From positions 12,173,501 through 12,237,500 of the forward strand of contig NC_079371.1 of assembly GCF_021018895.1 (NCBI RefSeq): 64,000 nucleotides of DNA, written 5' to 3'. Position numbers and translations under genes: made by a program. Shown here piece after piece: positions 13,601-26,400 of this stretch. The notes under the pieces were generated by a model, which saw only the letters and a program-made list of their open reading frames with translations, was not told the origin of the DNA and made no database searches. This DNA comes from Seriola aureovittata. Taxonomy: Eukaryota; Chordata; Actinopteri; Carangiformes; Carangidae. Numbering within the stretch: the stretch's first letter is position 1; each line of letters starts with the position of its first letter.

Positions 13601-14599
13601 TCCTATTGTGATATCACCAAAAGCAAATAGTAAATAATATCATTGTATTATATTGATTTATTGTCTCTATCTATCTATCTGTGTACATCTCAAATTTTTT
13701 AGTGCTATAGACTGTCAATATATCAAAGATATCACTACAGGCAGTTACACAATATACAAGCAGATGGCCTAATAGCACAGCTCACATAGAACATTGAATC
13801 AGAAGTAGTATGTAATATACCCTATAGTCATTTAGGAAGGAGATCATAATCAGCTGCTTGGACACAGGCAATGTCTGCATATATTAAGACAAAGAGGTAA
13901 GAGGGTGAGATTGGGTGAGGTGGGGGGTTTAGGGGGAGGGTGGCAGCTAGTGATTTTCCCTTCAGTGTCGGACCTAAGGAAGTGTAAGGTCCCAGAGCAG
14001 CACTGTCAGCATCCCCTCACCCACACAGCTCAATCAAATCAATAAAAAAGTAGACAGCCAGTGCGCTGTAGTAGAGGACAACCGTCAAGCTGTTCCTAAA
14101 CCAACCAGTGCGTCTCCTCTTTCACACTCCTGCTTCTCTGTTTCCACTCGGACACCTTTCCTCTGAGGTCTCAGCCCACAGCTTCTCCTCATCTTCTCTG
14201 CAGGCCTGAAATGGGCAAAGAAACACCAGGTGGCACAATAGAGCTGAGCTGGGAAGTTTATTGAACTGTGAAACTTAATATGTAAGGCTTGTAGTTGGGT
14301 TCAACTGGGTTTTAAAAGCTGGTACCGATACTATGCATTAATGTTGATAATCAGTAATCTGCATTTTACATTTTGCCCTCTTCATGTGCCCAAGAGAAAA
14401 CAAAAATATGAAGAGTAATCAATGTTTCACCTAAAATATTATCCATATCTCAGAGGGGAGCATCAAACATCTAGCATCAATAAAACTCTCCACAGAAATC
14501 TATATTAATTATATTTTTTTAGTTGAGAATCTAACTATTAAATGGCAGTGGAAACATCAGAATATATTATATTAGTTCAGAATTCTTAGAAAACATTAA

Positions 14600-15060
14600 G
14601 TAATCATGAGGGTTCTGACAAGTCGATTGTTAAGTCAGAAAACAGTGAAAAATGGCCAACAAGATGTCTTTATGTGCCTTTTTCCTTGATCAATTACTTC
14701 AACAATTAATCGATTATCAAAGTTGTTGCCAGAATGAAGCATTACTTCCATATTAAACACATATCTAGGGCTGCAACTAACGTTTATTTTGATTAACATC
14801 TAAAATATCAGAAAACAGTGAAAAATGCCTGTCAAAATTTCCCAGAAACCATCTTTAATTTTTTTTGTTTAACAAAGAGTTCATATAGCAAAGCAAAATT
14901 TCCATAGACAATTATGTTAAACAGAGGAAACCCTTGCATTTGTGTGACACAAGCTAGTAAATGTTGGTATTTTTTTCTCGATAAATGGTTTATCAAAATC
15001 ATTGTCTAATCTGTTCATTAGCTAATCATTCTTGCGTTAGACCTCAAACAACCCTAACCC
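14600..15060. repeat. Two adjacent copies of the GGGCTGCAACTAA repeat
   Basis: TCAGAAAACAGTGAAAAATG occurs twice, near 14635 and 14810, with TTAATCGATTATCAAAG and CTAGGGCTGCAACTAACG between the copies. Tandem or nested insertion of the same family. Confidence 0.6.
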
Positions 15061-15380
15061 CCTAAATTATAGAATAAAATAAGCTATATAGAAATAAGAT
15101 TATATATTCCCTTTATAGTTTTACAGTACTACCTGAATGGTTACCAAACCATAAAATCTTGCATTCTGTATTTGATACTACATGGTGTTATCTCTGTGTG
15201 TGAAGTGAAAGTGAAAAGGACGAGCAATGTGGGATAAACGTATTGTCCCAACAGCTGGAACGCAAGCTGGTTTGTTTTATGAGGTGACCGTGGGATGTCT
15301 GGCTGTGGCGGTTAATAAGCAGCGGTCTCTCTGCCCCAGTCCTCATTCGCAGTCCTCACACCTTTCCAACAACCCCCCTG

Positions 15381-15387
<7 letters not shown>

Positions 15388-15412
<25 letters not shown>
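15388..15412. repeat. CA microsatellite
   Basis: Perfect (CA)n just upstream of the first dlg3 exon in the window. Confidence 0.95.
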
Positions 15413-15561
15413 TACATGCAGCCTCAGCCCCAAGCAGACTGACCGACTGTTCCCATGGCATCCGTTAACTTTGCTCCCTACTGATAGTGTGTGTACCGCA
15501 TTACGTCTGTGTGCTGCCAGCATCACACACTGAGATAATGTGTATCTCTTCATATTCACAG

Positions 15562-16175
15562 GCCAACCCTCCCCCCATCATCGTCAACGCAGACTCACTA
15601 GATGCAGGCCCTTATGTAAGTATCTGTTCTCTCTCTCTCTCTGTACAGTATATATCTCTCATTCACACTCCCTCTGTGTCGGTGCATGAGCACGGTTATG
15701 TGCGTGCTTGGAAAAGGGCTCGTCCTGGTAGCAACATGCTGTTTGCCATGTGGACCAACATCCATTATCCTATTGACCCTGCCTGTTTGTGGGGAATGTG
15801 CATTCTGCAGCGGCACATTTAGTGTCACAGTGCATATGTATTTTAAGAAAGAAAGACACTTTTGATTGCAATAAATCGGAAATTCATGGTGGTATTTTTA
15901 GTCAGAAAAACAATCTGGTGAATGTATCTTCTGTATTTTTTGTCAATAATCCTATTCTCCACGGTTCTCTGTATTCAGTCTGTACATAGGTCTATTCTGT
16001 ATTATATGGTATAGGATTTAGATGAAAAATTTGCATGCTTCTCTTTTTTTCTTACCCTGTTTTTAGAAAATGGCATAATTCAGGCTCAGTGATGTAACTA
16101 ACCATTATGTTTTTATTTTGGCAGGTAAATGGCAGTGATGGGATGTATAAATATGAAGAAATCATTTTAGAGAGG
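15562..16175 (+). CDS. dlg3: dlg3 exons before PDZ1 (15562-15615, 16125-16175)
   Basis: The first exon encodes [18 protein letters not shown] between a CACAG acceptor and a GTAAGT donor. The second encodes [17 protein letters not shown] and ends phase 0. The NGSDGM-KYEEI stretch is the SAP102 entry into PDZ1. The preceding proline-rich exon resembles the DLG1/DLG2 linker (for example DLG1 ANPPPVLVNTDSLE) and not the mammalian SAP102 sequence I remember, so this fish gene may have a DLG1/2-like N-terminal isoform. The acceptor at 15561 requires at least one more upstream exon. Confidence 0.9.
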
Positions 16176-17243
16176 GTGAGCTTTACCAATTGCTTGTTAC
16201 ATTTTTTTCCCCACAATTTACATATTCCTCTTTAATGTATTTTCTGCATGATGGATGGATTTCTCCCCACTAGGTGGTAGTAAGCAACTCAGTCTTCACT
16301 CATTGAGCCTAAAGAACATGAAAACTAAAGAAAAATCTAAATTTCTATAATTGTATATGAGAATCATATGTGATAGTGTGTGTTAGTGAAGTTATAGCTG
16401 TTACGTCACTGCAGTAAGACTGTCTTATGTGCAATGTCTCATGTAAGTTTGAGCACAGAATAATGCCAGCGAGGCATAGCTTTTTACATAATCCTGATGC
16501 ACATGTCATCAGCAGACGCCAGAAATGTAAAGTGCTCTCCTGTTCAATTGTTCAGCAGGCACCACTGCACTTGTCAGCGATGGTTCAGCTTGTAGTGGCA
16601 GAGCTATATGTTTCTGCTCTCATTATTCCACCCACATATAGATGCACCTCCGAACCCATGATAGATGCACAGTATCTTTCTGCCCCTTCCGCTCTAAGTG
16701 GCATTTCTGCATGCAGAAGGCTTAAATAAACTATGCAAAGTCACACTTTAAAAGGTCTGTGGGTGTTTAACATTTGGTGGTAAGGCCTAGTGTACTCCTC
16801 TCGGCTCCAGAGCAGCACACTGGGAGGCCTCAGCCTCCCTCTGTCCTAATTTGTTGCGACTGTTGCTCATTAATTATAGAAAATAATAAAGTGAAGTCTT
16901 TTCTCAGCTGTCTTGTTTGCTGCCTGTCTCTGTGGCCACGGCTGTCAGATGCAGCAGTGTGCCTGGACCCACTGGATCCAAAAGGTTCCTCTGTTGTTTC
17001 AGGAGCAGGAACGACAGGCGGTGGTAGTGTCTGTCTCCTGCAGAGAGTGAGAAGCTCTGTATCATGCAATAGAAATGATGCTTCTCAACTCATCTTTACT
17101 TTAGATCATAAATCCATTTTTCTGTTGACACTGGGCATCTCCACCACTGATGCCTCTCTGTGGGTTGATGGAATAAGCGTGACATTTTGAATGAAGTGCC
17201 CTCCTCTAATGGAATACATGGCATTATCATTTGTCACATGCAA

Positions 17244-17293
<50 letters not shown>

Positions 17294-20200
17294 ACACACA
17301 CACACACACGTGTCCACAAAAACGGACATCAGAAGTGCCTGGAGCAGTCTGCATCGATCACATGTTCCTCTGAGATACCAATACACTTAAGAGCCATATT
17401 GCATTGACCTTGAGCCAACATTGGGTCCAGTCACTTACATCAAAGTGTGTGCATGTGCATGTTGTTTACTGTTCCCTACTGAAAATGCCAATCATAACCT
17501 GTGTGCAGGGGAACTCTGGCCTGGGCTTTAGCATTGCTGGAGGAATAGACAATCCCCACATTCCTGATGATCCGGGGATCTTCATCACCAAGATTATCCC
17601 AGGAGGAGCAGCTGCTATGGATGGACGGCTGGGGTAAGTTCCTTTCTTCACCTTGTCACCCTCCTCCTCTTCCTCCTCCTCATCCTCCTCCTCCTCCTCC
17701 TCACCTTATTCTTTCCACCTACTATTTCCAAGCTCCTCTGCACCCTCTGTCCTCTCTCTCTTCTCTAACCTCCTTTCTCTCTTCTTTAATGCTCACTACC
17801 AGCGTGTCCCGCCAGGCAGTGCTGTGTGGGAGGCAGAGTTTCTACAGCCCTCTGCCCCATGGCTCTCTGTGTTTCCTCAAAGTTATGATTCATTGGAAAA
17901 CCAAAACCTAAAACATGCAAAAATTATGATATGGAGTGTTTTTTTAAGTGTGCTTCGGAGGTTTCTGATTACATAGGCCTTGCTCGGGTCTCTCCCTGCC
18001 TTTGTGCAGCAAAGTAACTCCATTTATGTTATCTATTGACTGACAAGCTGGTGTGTGTGTGTGTGTGAGATATATATATTAAAACGTTTCCCTCCACAGG
18101 GTTAACGACTGCGTGCTGCGTGTGAACGACGTGGACGTGTCCGAGGTGGTTCACAGCCGGGCGGTGGAGGCCCTGAAGGAGGCAGGGCCGGTGGTGCGGC
18201 TGCTGGTTCGACGGAGGCAGGCCCCACCCGAGACGATTCTGGAGGTCAACCTGCTGAAAGGACCCAAAGGTCAGGGGCACATTTAGAGAGAAATATACAA
18301 GTTCATTTTTATACATCCTTCCTGGAAATGAATGCATTGCTAAATTTGTTACTGTTGTGCATACAAGTGTGGGGTTAAATTTGGAAAAATAGACTTTAAG
18401 ACTAGACTTAAGAAGTGAAACATTGAGCACTGAGGAAACAGACCCAGACATGGAATATATCTAAAAATGTATAAAATGAAAGGTGGCTCTATGTACATGT
18501 ATTGACTATCTGACTGTGTGTATTACTCAACCAGGGCTGGGATTCAGCATCGCCGGAGGGATCGGGAACCAGCATATCCCAGGAGACAACAGCATCTATA
18601 TTACCAAGATCATAGAGGGAGGAGCTGCCCAAAAAGATGGACGGCTGCAGACTGGAGACCGCCTGCTAGCTGTATGAGCCCACACCTCCCTCTTATTGAG
18701 TCACATATTGAGTGTTCAAATCAACATGAACTAATTTTAAGTGTTCATTTAATTCACTGGCGAGTTAAACAAAAATTCAGCAGTAGTTGATAGTACCGAT
18801 TACAAACCCCTATTGCTGTAGGTGGGCGAGTATGTGCTCTATGTAGATGTTAAGTACACTACATTATCTGGTTGGTTGCCTCATCCTGTCATTTCAAGCT
18901 AAGTGAGACACACAGCACACATCAACATTTATGACTTTGTGTATGATCACTAATTAACCATTTGGGTATGAGAGTGAGAACGGTTACATTTGTTTAAGGC
19001 TGTTGTATATCAAACAAGACATTACTCATCACTACAGTCTGTGTGAAAGACCTGCAAATAATTATAGTGAGCTACTCATTACTGCAATATGCATGTACAG
19101 ATATGTTGTTTAATTGATCTTTTACAATGTTAAAATACAAATGCGATACCAGTCAGAAGTTTTTAATACATTTAAACAACATTTGTGACTTTTTATTTTA
19201 TTGGAAATTACTTACATCTTGAATTAGGGATAATCTCATATTTTCTCACTGACATCTAATAAAATACAAATATCTGGTGGCACACAAGACACTTTTCTGT
19301 TTTGGACATACTTGCCAAAGAGAATATTTTTTAGCCCTCTGTCTCACATTTTCAACAGGTGTCTAGCCTCTGTTCGAGAGCAGTTTAGCAGGCCTAGTGT
19401 ACAGGCAGACCACTTCATTTGCAGCACAATTATACAGTATAGTGTATTATCTACTGTATATGTAATTAGAGTGATCAAGATTTCAACATTCTCAGTTCAT
19501 ATACTATACTGTACCTGTTATTTGTTCTCTAATGTGTTATTGACAGTGCAGTAAGCACATTGCTTCAGTGTAACCAAAACTAAAATATGGGGCGTTCAAA
19601 AACTTTTGACGGACAGCATATTTCCAGGGAATAGAGTCTTAAAAGACAAACTGTAGAGACTCTTTAAAACCTTAAGCTACTGCTTTTGACCTCTGTTAAT
19701 GCTGCACAACGCACCAACCTTTCACTCTGCTGTTGAAATGTCCAGAAATCTAATAGTACCTTCAAGCTATGATTCATTATTGTGTTGGCTGGTGTGATGG
19801 CTGGTGTGGTGCGTGATGTTGTCACAGTGCAGCAAAGATGTGAGGTGCTCAGGTTTTGATACAAGGATTTTTTCCTCCCCTCTTTTCACGGCATTCAGGT
19901 GAACAACATCATGCTGCAGGATGTGCGTCATGAGGAGGCAGTGGCTGCACTGAAGAACACCTCTGATATGGTTTACCTCAAGGTTGCCAAGCCAGGACCT
20001 GTGCATCTCAATGACATGTACGCCCCACCAGACTACTCCAGCAGTACGTATCTATCTCTTCTTGTTATTGTGGTCGTCCTTGTAACGGAGATGCTGTCCA
20101 TACACTGTCCGAATCAGGATCTACATTTTACATTCCTTAGTACATACACAGCAGCTGCAAAACTACAACAGGTTTATTTATATAAAATGTTTAACGTAAG

Positions 20201-20358
20201 GTAAAGGGTGATTGATAAGTCAAGGTCAATGTGTTTGTACGGGGAATCATCTTTTTTATCTTTATTAGAGATAGTTCAGCTGTCCTGCGTGAATTTTTGT
20301 GTTGGATCACTGTTCTCTCCCCAAAACTGCTATGCCCAGACACCCACGTAGTGACTGC

Positions 20359-20410
<52 letters not shown>

Positions 20411-23400
20411 TCCCACAGCAACAACAAGCACAGTTCTCTGCCTCCCACTGAGTGTGGATGGTTTCTCACATCCCACCTGCTCATGAGAGCCCACGATCTT
20501 GAGCTGCAGCATCTCAAATTTCCACTGAACAGTGATTTAGTGTTAGAGGGGGCTATCGAGGGCTTTTCGTATGTTCTAAATGTTTGCAGTTGTCGAGCCC
20601 TTAATGCAGACTTAACCCCGCTCTGACAGTACAACCCGTGTTCAGATGATCTGGATTTAAAATGCTTGATTTATCAAGCTCAGCTGCCTCCATCAAGAAT
20701 GTAAATTCAGGGGAAAGAGGTGTATTTTTACGCCTGTGATTCTGCTTTTCCCTGCATGCACAAGGACTACATCAACTTTTTAGAAATGTGTTTCAAATTT
20801 TTCCTCTTAGGCGATAAGAGGATTGACAGATTTAAAACATCAGGTGTAGATTACTGAAACATCTCTGTTCATACATTAGTCAGTGCTAGTTGTCTATTGT
20901 GTAAAGATTAGCACAGACAGAGTAGAGACATGTATAAAAAGCATAGCCAATTTCCTAAATGCCAGTTTGGTTCTTTAAATGGAAATTCTGGTTTTAAACA
21001 ACCTGGGCCTTATTTTTGTAGTGTTGGCCACCATCCCTACTGCTAATAATATCATCGTTATCACAATATTAATTGCTAAGATCTGGAAACGCAGAGACAT
21101 TGCTAAAAAGATAAGCAGTCAGATGATCAGACAAGTTTTGAAAACCCTCACAGGTCAGGCAAACTTATTTGGAAGAGAAAATGTTAAAAATATTACCCAA
21201 ACTGACCAGTGTCAACATCTAGAGCCTACATGCCGACATTTTGAGTTTAACTTTGACCTACTGTCCCTCCTTTTTTTTTCTGTACCTTTTCTGTGCTAGC
21301 GGTTTAGATAAAACAGCAAATCTTATAAAGTATATAGTAATAATGGCCACATGACATTCTAATAACTCTAGAGCCATGGTAGTAATTCTATGAGGCTGTT
21401 CTAAATGCTAACGTCAGCATGCTAACATGTGGTCACAATGACAATACTAACATGCTGCAGGGATAATGTTCACCATCTTAGTTTAGCATGTTCTTGTGCT
21501 AATATTTGTTAATTAGTGCTTAAAACAAAAAGCTAACGGGAATGTATCGGACCTGCTGGATTAGCAGATTATTAAGCCCAGTAGGATTCCTCCTCTGGGG
21601 ACCATGAATCTACAAAAATTCATTTTGGCAATAGTTGGATCTGGATCAAAGAGGCGCACCGACCAATACCTTCATTTTTGCTTGGGTAGCGAAGGTGTCA
21701 GTCTTACGCTGTGTTCCTGTTGTGCCTGTTGTGCCTGTGTTGTAATCATTCTTCCTTTCCCCCTACTGGTCTGGCCCTCCCCCCAGCCTTCCCCACCATG
21801 GTGGACAACCACGTCAGCCACAACTACATGGGGGCAATGGAGCCTAAGCCAGTGTACCCACCGCCCCAGGTTACCCCGTCCAGGTACTCGCCAGTTCCCC
21901 GCCCTGTTCTAGGAGAGGACGACTTCACAAGGTAGGTTACAGGCCGGTTCCTCCATGAATGATTCTCCTCCCATACATTACATTCATACAAGCTCTACGA
22001 GTGTAGACTTAACTAAATCACAGCACATAGTTTTGCCTCTGGAGATCAGCTAAAGGCCTTTTTAGTTTTTGCTGGTGTAGTTGTAGTTAAGGAAACATGG
22101 CTGTAGAGCACAATTGTATGGGGCTTTTAAAACAAATCTTTTCAATTTGCATGGGGTTCTTTTTGTTCTTAGCCACCTCCATTTTGTTGTTGTTTCACAG
22201 GTGTTGTCATGGTTCCTTTGATGATACGTGTACATATTTGTATTTGATGAAGCAAAGCAAATGCTTAGTTTACATATTTCATTTCATCAGGGCTAGAGTG
22301 GTGCATACTACATAATAGCTGGACGGTGTGGCGGCTGTGTGCTGAGAGAGGCCTCTTGTCACTTCTTGTACTTGTTATGACTGAGGTGTAACCTTTGACC
22401 TCCTATCCAAGTACTGGATCAGAAGTAGCATTCATAGGGGCTTGATTGGAGTGTCCCACGAGGCCTTGGGTCATCTTAACCCACAGCTCTGGGGAGGAGG
22501 CTGTGTTCTCCCTGTGTGTGTGACTGCATGCAGGCGTTTATACGTGTGTTGTGAGGTGAAAGTGTTACTGGATGAGTGTTAGTTTTGTGGCCCTGTAATG
22601 TCCTTGTCCAAGCTGTCTACATGACTTGTATGTGCATTTGTCGCATCTTTGTTGGTTTGTGTGCTTTATTTGTGTCCTACACTTGTCCCGTTCACTGTGA
22701 TTCCTGTACCCCACAGCAGGGCTGAACCTATTTACAGTGTCATCCACAAACCTGGGGACAGCAAGGTGCCCCAGGCCCTCTACAGAGGCTTCTGTCCTTC
22801 CCCTGCTCCCTTGTGCCAAGGTCCGCTCCCCTTCTCTGGCAGGTACTAACCTAGTCCATCACGCCTTGCTTAGCTAACCCTCCTCTCCAGAGCTCAGCAT
22901 CTTGATCTGGCATCAGACAGGAGTAGGGCCCGAGAGGGATGGAGGCCACCTGCCTCACCAGTAGTATGTAGTACCACATTTGTGCACAAAATACACAAAA
23001 AGAAATAGACAGAGAGGAGCAATGGACAGAAGAGGAAGGAGAGGAAAGGGAGGGAGGGGGGTGGTGGGTGATATTTTTGTTGCTAGAGCTCTCACTTCCA
23101 AGCAGGGGTTTCTTTTGGCTTATTTAATCTTTCTGTCTCTTTCTGTGTTGCATGTAAATGTTCCCCCACCTCATGTCTACTTTGCTGCTTATATATACTG
23201 GTACTTTAAGTGTGTGGCTGCTCTTTTTTTGTTTGTATGGCCATTCCACTCATATCCAACTCGTACTTAATCTTTCACGACTTCACATGAAACGTGTTAA
23301 AACACTAAGTACTGCAAATTGACAGTGGGACAGAAATGAAAGAAATAGGCGTATTATTTCTTGCCCTTTGTGTATGTGTTTTATGTGTTTTTCTTGCTAC

Positions 23401-26400
23401 TACACATACACTACTATTAATGCTTTTCATATTTTCAGTCATTATTTATCCATCAATTTTCTACTAATTTCATTACATCTATGAATCTGAAACAATAGTG
23501 CCCTGTTCCTCGCAGTTTAAAATGGAGTCGTACCTGCTCTTCACAAACACATCTCCACAGGAGCGCAGCCGAAAGGGCTTCACGCTCCCACAAGCTGCTC
23601 AATTCCATCTGTCAGGACGCATCGATAAAACTAAGCCTCTATCTTGGGCCAAGTTACTTTCACTGGTGGTTACTGCTGAAGACAATAATAATACATGATA
23701 TTTATGGCAGTGCTTGTGTTTTTTCACTGTGTGGCATTACTAAATGTGCAAAAGGCCTCCTGTTTGTTGATTTTGTTTTGATGTTGTTTTCACTTACTTA
23801 TTTACACAGTCATGTCCATCGTGCATCACCTCATGGATGAATGCCCCAATTTTTCTGTATGAGCCATCGCTTTTATGTAATGTGTTTGTGATAAATGTAG
23901 CTTTTATTGTGTAACATATATGCCGTACACTGATTCAAATATGTGTTTTCCTGTGTGTGTGTGTGTGTGTGCGTGTGTGTGTGTGTGCGTGTATGTGCAT
24001 GTGTGTGTGTGTGTGTGTGTGTACGTGTGTGTGTACGTGTATGAGAGATAAAAAGACAGATTCTGGTCTTGCTGTTTGGCTGTAACTTAAGGCAGGGTGT
24101 GGTGTTTAAGAGAAAGGACAGTACAGGAGGATGGGGAGACCTATGAGAGCCACCCAACACAAACATTCTGCTTTGCAGCGTTGGAATGTTTTGCCTGCTG
24201 CTCAGTGTATGTAAATATAAACACAGAGCCTTGCTGTTACCATAAATGTAACGGGGAGTAAGAGCCTGATCCGGTGCAGGCCAGCAGACCAGTAGCAGCA
24301 GACAGTCCTGCAGCTGTCATGATTCATCTGCACGCTGGGAAAACCAGGCCATGCACTCAGGTCTTACCCCTCTCATCCCCCATGCTGCCAGCACCAATCA
24401 CACACACATACTGTACACTGACACATTTGCTCATAATGTGCTGACACATACGAGCACACACGCAGGTACGTGTGCTTAAATGCAATGCACAATTATGACA
24501 CAGACATATACCTGTGGGTATACATCTTGTGCACCAGACAACTCATAAATTAACGGTGCAAATGAGAACGGCCTGCACGCTGTGACCATGCGCGCACCTG
24601 TTTTCCCCTAGTGGGTTTGTGTGTCATGTCTGCTGTAGAATCAGAAAAGTGTGGCATGGTCTTGGAGGACATCATGTCCGACAACCAACTTGATCCCAAT
24701 CACAGCAGATGAGCATCCAGCTCCATCAGACTGACGGGCAGATAGCAGACACCTCCCTCCAGCCCCAGCAGCTTCCCCATTGGCTCCGACCAGGAGGGGT
24801 TATTTTAGATGGATGCTATAGTAAGCACAGGCTTCTGCAGAAGTGGAGCAGGCTGGTTGTGAGGAATGAGTCAGAGCTTGTATCGGCCCTTTGCCCATCT
24901 GCACATCCCCCTCAGTGGTGTCATCACAGACACATCCCCCTCCACCCCCCCACACCCCCTACCCACACCCCCCTCCATCTGATATTACCCCCTTTCTGTA
25001 GATATGTTAGTACTGTACATAGCTCCCTTGCATTCTTGTTTCTGTCCACATTGGACTGGATAAGAGATAAAACCTCCGGGTATAAATATGCATGTTTAGT
25101 GTAAACATAAATCTGCGTGAAGTGATGACACTGTGCACATTCACTAGACAAGCAGCTCCCCTCTGCTGGTCAGGGCTGTAGTTGTTGGATATACACAACA
25201 ATGCTTCGAGTTAGGCTGCTTTGTTCAGGCACAGCTTGTGTAAATACAGAAGCTGGAGGACTGCAGCAGCAGGTGAGCTAATCAGTAACTTTATGTGTCT
25301 CACCCACGTACACAAAACCTTCGACTGGGCAGCGCAAGAATTCAGTCATCAATAACGAGGAATGCTTTGACCTTTGGTTAGCATTTTTAAAAGCTGCAAA
25401 AGCACAAAGGGGAGTTTAAAATAAAGCTAATCACAGCAGATTCAGCTGAGTACTCGTCTTAGGTGTTAATCATTCATCGTTCCAATTTTATTCTTAGTCA
25501 CAGTGAGAGGCATGAAATATCTTAAACTGTCTATCACCTTAACAGTGAATACATTTTTTCCTTTGTGAAATTAGAGGAAAATTGCAGGTCATAAAGAAGA
25601 GGCAGACACAGGAAATCTATGGCTGAAATTTAAACAGTGAGAAGTCAGAGAGCGATAAAGCAGCATTTTAATTTTATCTGTATGCGCCTCTATACATAAG
25701 CTGATGTGATCCATTCGGGGAAAGGGAGAGATAAAGTGCCGAGAGAGGTAGTCTCTGTCTGTGGAAAATGGCGTCCATCTGCAGTGTCCACCATTAATCA
25801 GCCAAGCAGAGCCAATTACTGGACTGAGTCCAGGGCAGCATGACCCGCTGAACCCTGCAGCCCAGATATCCATTCACAGCTTTAGGGCTGAGCTGCGACC
25901 GCTGCAGCCAAAACACTGAAACAGACAGGGAAAATATAGCAGTCCAAGAGGCGGTGGGTTCTGAATTAGAGAAGAGTCGCAGGAGAAATGGCTGGGCAGA
26001 GAGAAAGGCTTTTTGCTGCTCTATAACTGTTTACATTCCTGGCATGGATGAAAAGGCTAAGGGGGGAAGGGATGGTAGTTCAGGTCTTGTGATAGGGAGG
26101 AAGGACTTGATCGCTGCATTTAAAAGAGTAGGAATTCATTCCCACTTTCCATGAAAATGGCCTGGCGCTACACATCCTATGGGCAAACAGTGCACACAGA
26201 AACACGTGTGCACACCGCTCCTGTGGAGTACAACTGTAAAATAACAAAAAGCCGCTGGCCTCATGTTTTCAAATATTCTACAGAATTATTTTAGCATAAG
26301 GAAATCCCGCTCGCTGTCTAGTGTGCAACCACGTCACAGACTATGGGGGCATCAAATCAAAGGCCTGAAAGTCGTGAAAGTCAGTTCATGAGCTCCTCAG

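Larger units (their letters stand above)
1..15561. other. No supported exon; probable dlg3 5' intron or flank
   Basis: I found no exon here that matches a known protein. The first recognisable dlg3 exon, at 15562, starts with a splice acceptor, so upstream dlg3 exons must exist. I did not find the mammalian SAP102 cysteine-rich N-terminus (starting MHKHQHCC) in this stretch, so the whole region is probably intron or 5' flank. It holds interspersed repeats, microsatellites and some A/T-rich blocks with TAATTA motifs that could be regulatory. A perfect palindromic CRE (TGACGTCA) lies at 3376-3383, downstream of a purine-rich stretch (about 2950-3150) and an ATG in strong context at 3183, but nothing links these to a transcript. 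Confidence 0.6.

Noticed and set aside
23498..23698. 66-codon frame after an acceptor-like CTCGCAG in the PDZ2-PDZ3 intron
   Set aside because: No usable donor in phase and no similarity to DLG linkers; kept out of the dlg3 model.
24709..25104. 131-codon plus-strand frame
   Set aside because: Low-complexity proline/histidine segments from C-rich sequence; no protein similarity.
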